From Metridium senile (lineage: Eukaryota; Cnidaria; Anthozoa; Actiniaria; Metridiidae): a DNA stretch of 64,000 bases. Under the pieces are notes generated by a model, which saw only the letters and a list, made by a program, of their open reading frames with translations, made no database searches and was not told the origin of the DNA. Position numbers and translations under genes: made by a program. This document shows, in pieces, positions 11,601-28,949 of this stretch (position 1 is the first letter of the stretch; every line of letters starts with the position of its first letter). The stretch spans positions 13,888,679-13,952,678 of the forward strand of contig OX459107.1 of NCBI GenBank assembly GCA_949775045.1, in the 5' to 3' direction.

Positions 11601-12037
11601 ATTTAGTAAAAGACAAAGGATTTCTTGTCCTCTAAATTTCCCTCATGTTGTATGCATGAGGAAAATGTAGGAGACTATCCCTCAATGGTCCCTATAACAA
11701 TCATCGAGACCATACCTGGATCGCTTCGACCCAGTTGAAAATCTTAAAGTATAGGACCCTTTACTACACACAAGTCCGTACTCTAACACTTGTGGGACTC
11801 ATTAAGTAACTATGCGCATGCGTTGACTACACTGAAGTATAGTATGTCATGCGTGTTTATGCAAACAAACTATAATGAATGCATGGTGGTATAATTCGGC
11901 ATTGTCTTATTTAACAAAAGCAACTATTTTAAAAGTATGCCGAAAATCAACAGCTTTGTAAAAGTTTATAATTTATGCTTCTATGAAAACTAACATGTAT
12001 TTCCTAACAGTAGTTCTATATTCCTCGGTAATCATGG

Positions 12038-12203
12038 TATTACAAAGTAATACCATGGCACTCGGGAAATTAGTGATTAACTTTCCCCGAATACCTCGGG
12101 AAAATTTGTGAAAGTCCCTCGGGCTGCGCCCCAGGGACTTCCACAAATTTTCCCTCGGCGGGGAAATTTAATCACTAATTTCCCTCGAGCCATGGTATTA
12201 CTT
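12038..12203. mobile_element. Palindromic MITE (~165 bp)
   Basis: TAATACCATGGC at the left is answered by GCCATGGTATTA at the right. Internally CTCGGGAAATTAGTGATTAA pairs with TTAATCACTAATTTCCCTCG, and AAATTTGTGAAAGTCCCTCG pairs with AGGGACTTCCACAAATTT. The small ORF through it is an artefact. 12205-12770 shows no recognisable feature. Confidence 0.75.
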
Positions 12204-12775
12204 ATAATAATTTTTTTAGAATTCCATCTAAACCCACAGCTTTTTTCTCATCAATGCTACTTAGAAGATCACAAACAGTTTGAGCGTTTGGTGGTTGAAT
12301 AGAGAAATCTGCATTTACGGGCCTTAGATAAAATTCAGGTTTGATATTTGAGGTTGGTAGGCTATCAGCTAAAGTCTGAGCTATATTCGTAAAATGGTCA
12401 TTAAATGATTCCGCAATATCACTAGGGGAAGTGATTTTTTGTTCGCCAATTTGGAGCTATGAGAAATTTTGTAGACTATAGCCCATGCAAAATGGTCAAA
12501 AATGACTCAAAATGACGATATTGATGGATTATAGCCCATGCAAAATGCTCAGTGCTCAAATGCCGGCTAAAAATGATGGTTTAATTTGATAGATTACGGA
12601 CAATGCAATTCAGAAAGCTACATTTATCATCAAGCATGTAGTGTTAATAAACTATCAGAAGACAGAAGCGTTTTGAATTTATTTTCGTTCAACATTTAGT
12701 TATATATGATAGCACCAGTTAGTATTCATCTATTCTCAGATTCTCTCCTTAGTAGCTTCTCTCCCTCTCTTCCTC

Positions 12776-13010
<235 letters not shown>

Positions 13011-13064
13011 AGACAATATTTACTATAGGTCAAATTCCTGCATGGATGAAATGATATACCAGAC

Positions 13065-13240
13065 ATTCAATTATTAGCCCGCGAAATTCCTCTTCCACAG
13101 GAAGCCCACAGTGTTACGGCCGTATCGCAGGCCGATTGATAGGCTCCTGTGCAGTCGCGCCTCACGGAAGCGTTGTGTGATGACACAAAGGAGCGGCTGC
13201 ATAGGAGGCTAGATGAATGATTAATTTGACAAATACTGTA
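13065..13240. repeat. Unclassified GC-richer repeat
   Basis: A stretch of higher GC with self-complementary words (GAGGCGCGACTGCACAGGAG on the minus strand and CTCCTATGCAGCCGCTCC) typical of dispersed repeats. No coding similarity seen. 13265-13700 shows nothing recognisable until the promoter of the next gene. Confidence 0.35.
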
Positions 13241-13704
13241 GGGTGGCCAAGGAGGGTTCGGCATAATGTTTCACGTATTGATATTTCTGATATCCACGTA
13301 AAACTTTAATTTAGACCGCAAATTTACGAATTACACATTTTAACCTTAATTAGTTGCAAATTTTAACATTAATTAGATACGCACTGAATGTTTTCAATTT
13401 CCACGAATCACGCATTTATTTTTGCCCAAACAACACTAACCATGCTATATGCTGTGATCGGACGATGAAAATTTCCGATTTAGCGGTTTGTTCGGCTTAT
13501 TGTACTTGTAATCATATAAAGTTAATTCGGTAACTTGGGACCCTTAATAAAATCACCCGGCACTGTTTGAGATCTTTTTATGAGAATCGGCTTTCCATTC
13601 ACACAACAGTATTATGCAAACATATTTCTTTATTTGAATACATACGTCACGAACCAACACTTTCTCTAGTTTTATCAGCCAATAAACATGCTCCGTGGTC
13701 ACGG

Positions 13705-13711
13705 TATAAAA
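13705..13711 (+). promoter_or_regulatory. TATA box
   Basis: TATAAAA lies 79 nt upstream of the ATG at 13784 in a plausible core-promoter position for the secreted-protein gene that follows. Confidence 0.5.
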
Positions 13712-13783
13712 CACACGCTACTTGCAGGTATTCGCACTAAGCAAGTAACTCTTGATTACGAGTGCACTTCGACGTCCTAAAAG

Positions 13784-19149
<5,366 letters not shown>

Positions 19150-19171
19150 ACAAAATCAGCGGTATCAGGAA

Positions 19172-19190
19172 AATAAAACCTTCTAATAAA
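19172..19190 (+). terminator. Polyadenylation signals
   Basis: AATAAA occurs at 19172-19177 and 19185-19190, 23-41 nt after the TGA of the secreted orphan gene. Confidence 0.6.
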
Positions 19191-19527
19191 TATACATGTA
19201 CATATACATATACATGTTCACTAGAGCTGTGCATTAATGTTTGAATAAAAACACACTAGAACGTCCGAGAACTGTGCATTAATGTTTGAATAAGACTGAC
19301 TGTAATTGCAAAAAATATGTTTGAATTGAAACTCCTCTTCACCCCCTACCCCCTCAAACCCGTGAACTATATAGTTTGTACTTTAATTAGATACTGTATT
19401 TAGCAGGTATCAATCATCCCTTCTTCCTCGGAAACACCACAACCAGTACAGACCCACTACATGTACACTCTTCTTGGCTAGTATTTCACCTCCCCTCCAC
19501 TTGTCGAAAAAGACGCTATAGACGTCC

Positions 19528-20132
19528 TCACTCTGACCCCTGCAAAGGATGTCGGTATTTCTTCTCTTTTTATCGATTTAATCATAGCATATTTTGATTG
19601 TAAGTGATTGTTATATGACCATAACTGACAAGTATGTGGTAGATAAGGAAAAAAAGGATTAATTTAAAAATATCAGTGCAATAAATCACAAATATTCTTT
19701 CATAGACCACTTTCATAAATACCATAATATGTACCGGAAAATGAAGTTTTCAAGTAAACAGATATGTTAATATTTTAGCATTGTCACATGCAAGAACGAC
19801 ATGAAATAGGCATGTTTGGAAGGTTTTGATGCTCTGCATGGCAAAAATACCAAAGAATTTAAAATTATGCTCAATGAAAAATGTAGAGCTTTGTATTTAA
19901 TTTTCTGCTGAGGTCTTTGATGCCTCGTTTTGGTGTTTTTCTGATTTTTCAAACTCTTATAGCTTCTTGCAAATTTAATCATTTTTCCTAAACTTTCACA
20001 AGTTATTGTTATATGGTGCATAACTATCATATGATAGCTTTCTTTTTCTTAAAACATCAATTTTAAAAATTATGATATGATATGAAAGTCGTCTATTACC
20101 GACATCCTTTGCAGGCTTTGATTCAGAGTGTG
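19528..20132. mobile_element. Foldback element, long copy of the MITE at 37598
   Basis: The ends are CACTCTGACCCCTGCAAAGG and TGCAGGCTTTGATTCAGAGTG in inverse orientation, with AGGATGTCGGTA/TACCGACATCCT adjoining. A ~215-bp relative with the same ends is at 37598-37812. The extra interior DNA is unassigned. Confidence 0.65.
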
Positions 20133-20261
20133 CACTGTAGCTTCGGTGAGGCAACGATTTTTAAAACAGGTGTATATCAAATTAATAAATCAATTGTAAA
20201 AGATGACAAAGAAAAAATATATGAAATGGTAAACGTAAAATCATTCTATCCAAATAGAATA

Positions 20262-20478
20262 CTCCAGTTTCGAGATCTCTTTTACTCAGTGTTAGCCTCA
20301 ATTGTATGTAAAATATGCAGAAATTTAGATAAAACTCGTGAGATTTCGATATATTTTTATTGTCTTCTATGCTCACAAATCTCTTTCATTTGCACGGACT
20401 GTTACTGAACAAAAGAATATATAACATGGTTTTGAGGCTAACACTGAGTAAAAGATATCTCGAAACTGGAGTATTACT
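20262..20478. repeat. Inverted repeat with 120-nt loop
   Basis: TACTCCAGTTTCGAGATCTC to TTAGCCTCAA on the left is matched inversely by TTGAGGCTAACACTGAGT to CTCGAAACTGGAGTA on the right, about 48 nt per arm. Confidence 0.75.
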
Positions 20479-20765
20479 AATTCAATCAATTCCATTTTGC
20501 ACACACTTACATTAGCATCACATTGAAATATTGAGAGAGCTCCGTACCTTTACGGCGCACCTTCTAGGGTCATGTGCGATATAGTGGGTATTATGATGTT
20601 TTTGCAAACCAGTAACGAGGTTGGAGGTTGGGTAATATTTGGAACCCTCCCCCTCCCTTATACAACCCCCCCCCCCCCCCCCCCTGATACCTTAACAAAT
20701 GAAAACCTCCTATAACCAATATTACAAACACTTAAAACGTGCACGATAATCACAACTAAACAGTA

Positions 20766-20771
20766 TTTATT
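20766..20771 (-). terminator. Polyadenylation signal
   Basis: AATAAA on the minus strand about 250 nt after the stop at 21019. The same motif is conserved at the equivalent place (32351-32356) behind the paralogue. Confidence 0.4.
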
Positions 20772-21018
20772 TATAAATTTATAATAAGCATTACTGTTTG
20801 AAATTTATTTCAAACTAAATATTTTTACAAGTTAACATTAGGGATCTTTAACTACGGTCAGTTATATATATTACGGGCTTAACGATTAACAATTGTGGAT
20901 GATAACATCCCGTTATTTAGTCGACTGCAATCCCAATTTAACTTGCAGTTCAAAATCATAGACACGTTTAGCTCTTCTTGTATTTATACCCATCGCCAGT
21001 CTTGCATGGATCCGCATC

Positions 21019-21315
21019 TCATCCGCATCTCGGCAAACGAACACACTTGCCGTTTTCGAGAACATGACACATATCCGAACAGTCGTCAGTTGGATCTCTT
21101 TTATAGCCCCAGCCATCATCAATGATGCTTGGATCAGCGTCTCTTTCATCATCGGCGCATCCGCCCCCAAAGGGTTTATGGCATTTTCCGTCGTGACCAC
21201 GCTTTTGGCATTTGGGGCAGGCCGGTTTAGTTATTGGTCGATCAAAGATATTCGCCTCTATTGCAGCACAAACCAATGCGAGGCACAAAACAGCAAGAAC
21301 CAAACTTTGCTTCAT
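21019..21315 (-). CDS. Secreted cysteine-rich peptide, two four-Cys modules (98 residues)
   Basis: Intact minus-strand ORF, ATG at 21315 to TGA at 21019. A hydrophobic signal peptide covers residues 1-21. The mature part has eight cysteines (33, 36, 45, 53, 79, 83, 91, 97) in two modules with spacing C-x2/3-C-x7/8-C-x5/7-C. They are joined by an acidic linker containing DERDADPS and a dibasic KR at 72-73. It would be exported. The disulfide-rich small-peptide layout is common among cnidarian gland and venom peptides, but I cannot place it in a named family and no activity is implied. A possible 3' splice site lies three bases before the ATG, so an upstream non-coding exon is likely. The stop lies in an 11-bp tandem duplication (GAGATGCGGAT twice). 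The closest relative is at 32942-32565, which has a third module. Confidence 0.8.
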   Translation of the reverse strand: MKQSLVLAVLCLALVCAAIEANIFDRPITKPACPKCQKRGHDGKCHKPFGGGCADDERDADPSIIDDGWGYKRDPTDDCSDMCHVLENGKCVRLPRCG

Positions 21316-21399
21316 GTTCTAGACCAATGAAAATGAATTTGAAATTAGTCATATATTTTTACTTCTTTTGAAAACATATCTAATTTTCACAAAAAATAT

Positions 21400-21605
21400 C
21401 CTTGTAAACCCTATACGAAAACCCTATGGATACCCTATGAAAACCTTATGAAAACCTTATGAATACCCTATAAAAACCCTGTAAATACCCTTATGAAAAC
21501 CCTATGAATTCCCTGTGAAAACCCTATATGAAAAGTCTATGAATATTCTATGAAAATCCCTATGAATACCCATATGAAAACCCATATGAAAACCCTATGA
21601 AATAT
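21400..21605. repeat. CCCTATGAAA-type 10-bp repeats upstream of the Cys-rich gene
   Basis: Degenerate units of ACCCTATGAA lie 85-290 bp upstream of the ATG. A longer and cleaner version occupies 33030-33445 upstream of the paralogue. Confidence 0.8.
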
Positions 21606-21659
21606 TTTAAAAACACTTTGAAAAACCTAAAAGAGGAGGGCGTAAGGGGTTATTGAAAA

Positions 21660-21865
21660 CCGCAAAACCGCACAAAAAAATAGACAAAAACCAAAAATAC
21701 TGCACAAAAAATAGACAAAAACCACAAAACCGCACAAAAAAATAGACAAAAACCACAAAACTGCACAAAAAAATAGACAAAAACCACAAAACCGCACAAA
21801 AAATAGACAAAAACCACAAAATCGCACAAAAATAGACAAAAACCGCAAAACTGCACAAAAGTTTG
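21660..21865. repeat. Minisatellite, ~31-bp unit
   Basis: About six units of AAAACCACAAAACCGCACAA followed by AAAATAGAC. The reverse-strand frames rich in Phe, Cys and Leu are not genes. 21865-22560 holds only short AACCGC words and nothing else recognised. Confidence 0.9.
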
Positions 21866-22554
21866 CTAAAAAACCGTAACCGCAATAAATAAAACTTGAC
21901 CAAACCAAAACAACCGCAAATGAAATAGTCTAAGTGGCAATTTTTCACCGTAGAAAAGGACTTTTGACCGTTCACCGAGTCCGAAAATGACAAAGAAACC
22001 GCTCAGTTTTGCAAAATGGAAAAAACCGCGAAACCGCACCAGAAATAACGTGAAACCGCATAACCACAAACCCCTCAACAAGACTAGCTGTTTGCTTACA
22101 GAGGATACTAAAACAGTCCTAGAAACTGCAACTATATCTAGCTCTATGTACTTACCAGATCAATGTTTTAGTGTAGTAGGTCTTGACTTGTTCACAAGGC
22201 ACTGGCTAGCTGGTTGTATCTTGTCTTATATTTATAGTCATTAACCTGACCTTGTTAATGCGCATGCCCAGTATTGTGCTACTCTAACTTGTATATAATT
22301 ACAAGGCAAATCAAACGTAAAATCTACAACCGACAATGCCCTGTATAACCGTTTAGTTATACCATTGTATTTACAATAGTTTAGTACAATGGTATATTAG
22401 CGTATGTTATACGTGTATGTGTATGTAACATATAATAATACGGAGATTCAGGTAATAACTTATTCAATAGTACAGTTTGCATGATACTAGCCAACATGGC
22501 CTAATAGCCTACTATTGGTGGCATAAGTGGCATAAGTGGTTGAAGGTAGCATGG

Positions 22555-22740
22555 TTGCCGTGGTTGCCATGGGTGGAGTAGTTCCGTGCGTATCTCAACG
22601 CAGTGGTTCAGGTTCGAGTCCCGGTTAGGGTATGGATTATATGTGAATTGAATTGGTTTGAAAAGTTGTTCTCTCCTATGCCTCAAAGATGGTTCTACGG
22701 TTTACCTGTTTTCCTGCCTTCAACATGGATAAGCACAGTT
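22555..22740 (+). repeat. tRNA-derived SINE fragment
   Basis: A perfect B-box GGTTCGAGTCC sits in CAGGTTCGAGTCCCGGTTAGG, followed by GGTATGGATTAT and GTTCTCTCCT. The same order occurs at 28130-28220 (GGTTCGAATCC, GGTATGGATTAT, TTCTTCTCTCC). Confidence 0.65.
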
Positions 22741-23660
22741 GTCTAAGTGTAAGTCGCCCCAGTCATTAGGACACTTGTGTCTGGATGGAAAATTTGAGAC
22801 ACCAAAAAAAAAGATTGATTCTATTATTTATCATGATGCACATGAAGGCTAAAACTCGTAATGTATGAAAACCATAAACGCAAGCACCACAAAGAAAAAC
22901 AGTTTTGATCGTTATGTTTTTCCCAGAACATTTGTTCGATTTTGTTGAACGCTGTAGAATGGTTGTTGAACGATGTTGAACGTAGGTGGTCAAACGGTTT
23001 CAACATTTGCTTCAACATCTGTTCGATTTTGTTGAATGGTAATGTTGAAACCGTTTGCAGCCCCCTTTCAATTTCAACATTGTTGAAACGTGTTACGTAT
23101 TTGAAAGACAACTAAATGAGCATGGGTGTAGTCAACAATGTCGAACGGACCAGGGCAAACTCCGATTCAATATTCACAGAACTGAAAGAAATGTTGAATG
23201 GATGTTGAAGCAAAGTTTAAACGCCTTTCAACTCTTTCAACATCAATTCAACATCGATTCAACACGTTTCAACAATGTTGAAAAGGTGGCCAAACAGCTA
23301 GCTTCAACATTGCCATTCAACCGTTTTCCCGGGTCCTTATATTGATATTAAAATACATAAATTCTCCCTCCGTCAGCAATATTTTTGTATTCTTTCACAT
23401 CTAATCCCTAGCCCTGAAGATGGAAAATTCGTCCAAAACATTAGCAAATAGAAAATTATTTAAAATATAGTTGATACAGTTGTTCTTGGAAATGCATGCT
23501 ACTCATGACTGACCAACGTACCATAACAAACATAACAACAATCAATATTCAAAATCGATGCGACATTTGGACTTTTACTAGGATACGTTTGGTTTTAAAA
23601 GTGAATAGACTTTAGTTCGCCAATATCCATAACCTAAATGTCTGTTGGCCTCAGGCAAAA
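22740..23660. repeat. Dispersed duplication, copy A (partner 28950-29680)
   Basis: Shared words with copy B include GGACACTTGTGTCTGGA, AATTTGAGACACC, AACAGTTTTGATCGTT, GATGGAAAATTCGTCCAAAA and ATAGTTGATACAGTTGT. Copy A is split by a GTTGAA-rich insert at 22926-23333; copy B instead carries an insert at 29281-29490. Confidence 0.8.
22926..23333. mobile_element. GTTGAA/TTCAAC-rich insertion
   Basis: The segment is absent from the other copy of the surrounding duplication, where GTTTTTCCCAG runs on to unrelated DNA before GATATTAAAATACAT. About 19 GTTGAA or TTCAAC hexamers lie in 408 bp. Both strands read through as short ORFs without family resemblance. Confidence 0.6.
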
Positions 23661-24129
23661 TGTACAAAAATTAAAAACATTTTTAGGGAGATTCAGGTGA
23701 AAGCCTGAAATGTGTTCTTCGTTATTTACTTACTTTCCATGGAGGATCGAGACTTTTCAAAACACCAAAAGACGTTTCAAGGTCATCCGAGTTTTTTGTT
23801 TTTGTTAGTATACGTACAAGTACTAAACAGCGTGTTTGAGAGGCTGATACCCTCCAAATGAAAGACTTTTATAACAATATTTCGTCTCAAACGACGAAGA
23901 GAGCTCTAATTACTTAATATTGACAGAGGATTGGAGACGAAGTCAAGCCATCAAAGAAACTGTTGGTATCACATGGTGAGAAATATTGGACATGCAGGCA
24001 AAGTAGATGCCCTTAGCGTTAGAAACTTCTGTTGTTTTGTTTTTTGTTTGGTCGCCTTACTATTTCGCAAGTTGATCATTGCAGTCACTTCTATTTACAT
24101 TTTGGATCTATTTGTTTATTTTGTAAGTT

Positions 24130-26927
24130 GTTAAGAGCAAGAGTCAGGAAATATCGCCCAGACCTTGGAAATCTTGAAAATTATTAAATCGCTCAAACTT
24201 TCTCAGTTTGTAGGCTTACATAACCTATAACTAATGGTGTATTTTTTAGCTCGTATGGATTTTTATTTTTGAAGAAATAATTTTTTTTCTGTTCGGGCCA
24301 TTTGAGGCGATTTTCCTAGGTCGTCAACGTACTCCAAAACGAGCGGGTTTACAAAGAGATCATTAAAATTACGACAACTAAAACAACATTTCCTTAAAGT
24401 ATACATAAACAAGGACAATCTGAAATGAGTTTTATTTAAATACTTTACAATGTGAATATTTTCACGATTTTTCGATATTATCGATTTTTCTCTTATTTAT
24501 CATATTCAAAATTTACCTAACTTTAACGTCAAAAATCTCACACTGGCACATGATTCTGTGGTCTAAAATTATATCTCAGTGAAAGAGCATTATTTCTACT
24601 TGCTAAATATGAAATAATATTTTTGGGCTATTACAATGGTGAAATTTTAGAAGGTCTCAAACACATGGCATTTTGGTTAAAATATTGCGTGACATTCGAA
24701 GGGTCAAGTAATGTAAACACCTATTACGACTAAATAAAATACGCAAAACTTACCTAGAACACTTTTATATCATCATTCTCATAGTCTAGACCATCCATAC
24801 TGACCTACAGGCTACAAATAACTTGAACTCAGCGACATTTGGCTTTTTTAGAGTGGAATATTTGAAGTGACAAATCTCGAACTGGATTCCCTCGATAACT
24901 GGTCAAACGTTGTACTTCGAGAATGCGGTACATTTCAAACCAAATGGCGACTAATGCAATCATTATAATGTTATATCAATCCAAATGTAGTACGAGTACC
25001 TCGCTTTAGAGTTTTGAGTAAGAAAAAAAGCTTTTAAACTGGTAGAGTCGGCTATGTTTATCACTCGGCTGTCATGATTGTCATACTGTTTGTTGTGCGC
25101 GTGACACACAGGGTGACCACACACGCAGTTATAAACTGATCATATGACAGTCTAAAAAAAATACAAGTCGGCATTTTTATAATTGAAATAACGGTAGATC
25201 AAGACTAAAAACACCTAGATCATTTTTTGTGCCAATTATTTGTGCGACGAATGCAATTTACGAATCATAACTGTAAGTGTAACAAACTGAGCAAATCGCA
25301 TTATATACATATTTACAGCTTGCGCACAAAAATCAAATAATAATACAACTATAAAAACTAATTAAATCAATCTTTAATTACCATGATGTACCGTGATTAT
25401 TTCATGTTTACTGTCGATGGTAGCAGGAGATCAATAAATAATTTGGATTTGTTGTATTTATTATTGAAAGGAGGCTGTCAATTACATGTAAATTGCGGAT
25501 GATCAAAGTGCATAATGGAAAGCATTTTAAAATAACAGTTTAGAAACTATCTGCATGAACAAGTGCAAGACTTGACTAGATCGCTTAGGTACGTTGTGTA
25601 TGGTAGTTTCTCTCGTACTGTAACGCTGTATCCCGCATAACCGCAAAAATGTATTCCTAATCACGGTACATCATGGTAATTAAAGATTGAATTAATTAGT
25701 TTTTATAGTTGTATTATTATTTGATTTTTGTGCGCAAGCTGTAAATATGTATATAATGCGATTTGCTGAGTTTGTTACACTTACAGTTATGATTCGTAAA
25801 TTGCATTCGTCGCACAAATAATTGGCACAAAAAATGATCTAGGTGTTTTTGGTCTTGATCTACCGTTATTTCAATTATAAAAATGCCGACTTGTATTTTT
25901 TTTTAGACTGTCATATGATCAGTTTATAACTGCGTGTGTGGTCACCCTGTGTGTCACGCGCACAACAAACAGTATGACAATCATGACAGCCGAGTGATAA
26001 ACATAGCCGACTCTACCAGTTTAAAAGCTTTTTTTCTTACTCAAAACTCTAAAGCGAGGTACTCGTACTACATTTGGATTGATATAACATTATAATGATT
26101 GCATTAGTCGCCATTTGGTTTGAAATGTACCGCATTCTCGAAGTACAACGTTTGACCAGTTATCGAGGGAATCCAGTTCGAGATTTGTCACTTCAAATAT
26201 CCCACTCTAAAAAAGCCAAATGTCGCTGAGTTCAAGTTATTTGTAGCCTATAGGTCAGTATGGATGGTCTAGACTATGAGAATGATGATATAAAAGTGTT
26301 CTAGGTAAGTTTTGCGTATTTTATTTAGTCGTAATAGGTGTTTACATTACTTGACCCTTCGAATGTCACGCAATATTTTAACCAAAATGCCATGTGTTTG
26401 AGACCTTCTAAAATTTCACCATTGTAATAGCCCAAAAATATTATTTCATATTTCGCAAGTAGAAATAATGCTCTTTCACTGAGATATAATTTTAGACCAC
26501 AGAATCATGTGCCAGTGTGAGATTTTTGACGTTAAAGTTAGGTAAATTTTGAATATGATAAATAAGAGAAAAATCGATAATATCGAAAAATCGTGAAAAT
26601 ATTCACATTGTAAAGTATTTAAATAAACTCATTTCAGATTGTCCTTGTATATGTATACTTTAAGGAAATGTTGTTTTAGTTGTCGTAATTTTAATGATCT
26701 CTTTGTAAACCCGCTCGTTTTGGAGTACGTTGACGACCAAGGAAAATCGCCTCAAATGGCCCGAACAGAAAAAAAATTATTTCTTCAAAAATAAAAATCC
26801 AAACGAGCTAAAAAATACACCATTAGTTATAGGTTATGTAAGCCTACAAACTGAGAAAGTTTGAACGATTTAATAATTTTCAAGATTTCCAAGGTCTGGG
26901 CGATATTTCCTGACTCTTGCTCTTAAC
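24130..26927. mobile_element. 2.8-kb near-perfect palindrome (giant foldback)
   Basis: The left arm 24130-25399 and right arm 25658-26927 are inverse copies, each 1,270 bp with no net length difference and only scattered substitutions. They surround a 258-bp unique spacer (25400-25657). The outer ends read GTTAAGAGCAAGAGTCAGG and CCTGACTCTTGCTCTTAAC; TTAA stands at both edges, but it is self-complementary and may be part of the arm. No ORF of note is inside. It is either a foldback DNA transposon or an inverted duplication. The preceding 23660-24130 shows nothing recognised. Confidence 0.95.
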
Positions 26928-26997
26928 TGCTAATTTAGTACGCGCGGTTATTTATTTAGTGTGATCCTATTTGTGTCTAGTTGTACTGTTCATGCTT

Positions 26998-27522
26998 ATA
27001 GAGTGATTTTCCGTCCTCCGTGAAAAAAATAGTACACATATTACATGGTATTACTGTTGGTAGTTAGTACTACTAACTTTAATTAAACTACTCTACTAGA
27101 GTGGCCTTCACGCATCATGATAGCATAAAAAGGAATTTGATTTTCAAAATTATCGAATAGACTATGACGATCAAAGAATTTGTTATAACAGGTTAAAAAA
27201 GTCACTGCAGTTGCTTGTTTTTTAATCTTTAGAATAAATGATTGTTATGATAGGATTAATCTATATGACACACATGGCTTAACTCTTCTAGCCTCTTCGT
27301 ATCCATTACCAACTATTACGCAAAAATCAACAAGTGAGCAGCAGAGTTGTGTGTTGTGAATATTGAATGTAGTGGTAATGAGTGTGAGCAAACCTCACGG
27401 AAGAGCCCCGACGGGGAAAGATGGTTGTAAAGTATTAAAATACATATGTATTTATTTATTACGCACTATTACAAACTAGTTAGTAATTTTTCTTTCACGC
27501 CAAGGACGGAAAATCACTCTAT
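26998..27522. mobile_element. TIR element (ATAGAGTGATTTTCCGTCCT ends)
   Basis: ATAGAGTGATTTTCCGTCCT at the left end and AGGACGGAAAATCACTCTAT at the right end form a 20-bp perfect terminal inverted repeat, with CGTGAAA/TTTCACG adjoining. The interior carries a SINE tail (27300-27430). 27525-27850 holds nothing recognised. Confidence 0.8.
27300..27430 (+). repeat. SINE 3' part, nested in the TIR element
   Basis: GTAGTGGTAATGAGTGTGAG, CCTCACGGAAGAGCCCCGAC and GATGGTTGTA match the reverse complement of 40800-40870, the tail of a fuller SINE copy. Confidence 0.7.
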
Positions 27523-27853
27523 TGAATGCCATCTAGTAATATCGTAATTATTTAATGTTATAATGTAGTGGGGATAGGGGAAGGACTACATTTTATTGGG
27601 TTCTCTCACCTGCATATAATGAATATACAAATATATAATTAAATAAATAAACAATATGGCTGATCACACTATATAGCTCGGCTATGTGAAAAATATCAAA
27701 GACTATCTTATCTCTGAAATCCACGCGAAAGGCCAATCTGATTATTGTTAGTAGATATATTGTTAGTATAAATATAATCTACCTATGCGCATTCGCTGCG
27801 GTATTCCCACAAGAAGTTTCTAATATTTCACAGAAGCTACAATTTAAGTATAA

Positions 27854-27960
27854 TTGTTCTGCGAGGATCTTGCTCCTATTGTACATAATATCATCTGTTG
27901 CTCTCTCACTCAAAGCATATATCCTAAACTCTACGAACACGCCTTAGTCAGCCCATGCGA
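27854..27960 (+). pseudogene. Non-LTR retrotransposon reverse transcriptase fragment
   Basis: The frame reads DLAPIVHNIICCSLTQSIYP followed by HALVSP, the pattern of the region just upstream of the RT palm in CR1/Jockey-type LINEs. It breaks off afterwards. Confidence 0.4.
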
Positions 27961-28099
27961 CTTCTTGCTAATTCGGTCTCACAGAAAAGATGATAATACA
28001 TCATCCAAACAGAACTTAGAACTATCATGGAAGACGTTGCTAAACCGTGCCGTTGAAGTTTATCCCAAGTACCGTTAGTAAAATGGTCTCTAATCTTAT

Positions 28100-28340
28100 C
28101 CGGAACCAAAAGACACAAACTATCGCCGCTTCTATCACCGCTATTATAAAGGTTCGAATCCCGGCTCGGGTATGGATTATTTTAGTTGAATTTATTTAAT
28201 GTGTTCTTCTCTCCTCCACCACGAGGGTTTTTCACCGGATTAATGGGTTTTCCCCCCTCTTCAAAAAATGGACATGTGAGCAGAGTTGTTTGTTCAAATA
28301 TCTAGCGTAGATGTAGTGGGTTTGATTGCGAGTCTCCCAT
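28100..28340 (+). repeat. tRNA-derived SINE copy
   Basis: B-box GGTTCGAATCC, then GGTATGGATTATTTTAG, TTCTTCTCTCC, GGGTTTTCCCCCCTC and GTGAGCAGAGTTGTTTGTTC, in the same order as other copies. 28340-28950 shows no other recognisable element. Confidence 0.65.
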
Positions 28341-28949
28341 ATTAGTAGCACACTCAGAACCTGTATGCTAAATACTTTGAGACATTAACAAGGGAATTTG
28401 TTTATTATACATTGGGTTGATATTGATGAAGCCGTGAATAAAAATGATAAAGACGAATTGAAGTTATGGAGAGAGCATGAAATATATAACAGATATATAT
28501 ATAACTCTAATTTGGTATATTCACAAAAAGCACATGTAATCAATTAAATTTAATATATCTTTATTTGAGGAAGCAGGTTTTAATGGCAGCGAAGGCCGAT
28601 GTGGACCTGCACAAATACATTTTATAAGAGAAATAAAAATATAAATTGAAGTTGAAATATATTGCATCGAAAATATATCAATTTGTTATGCAACTAGTCA
28701 TAGACATATACAATTTAAGTAAAAAATATCACAGGAGTAGAATTGGATCGAATAAAACCAGCTATGTTTTTATTACACTATACCAGTTGAACAGGTTTGA
28801 GCGTGAAACAGGGAAAAGCAAAAGTTACAGTGATAAAATGTCAGTTTAACCTAAATGAAAATTACAAGAACTTTTTCAATAAAACAGAGTTCGGTGAAAA
28901 AAGTGCAACTGAAAAGAAAATTATAAAAAAGCCATGGTATAATAAAAAG

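Noticed and set aside
24130..26927. Classifying the palindrome as piggyBac because of TTAA edges
   Set aside because: TTAA is self-complementary and may belong to the arms, and the next bases do not match ends I associate with piggyBac.
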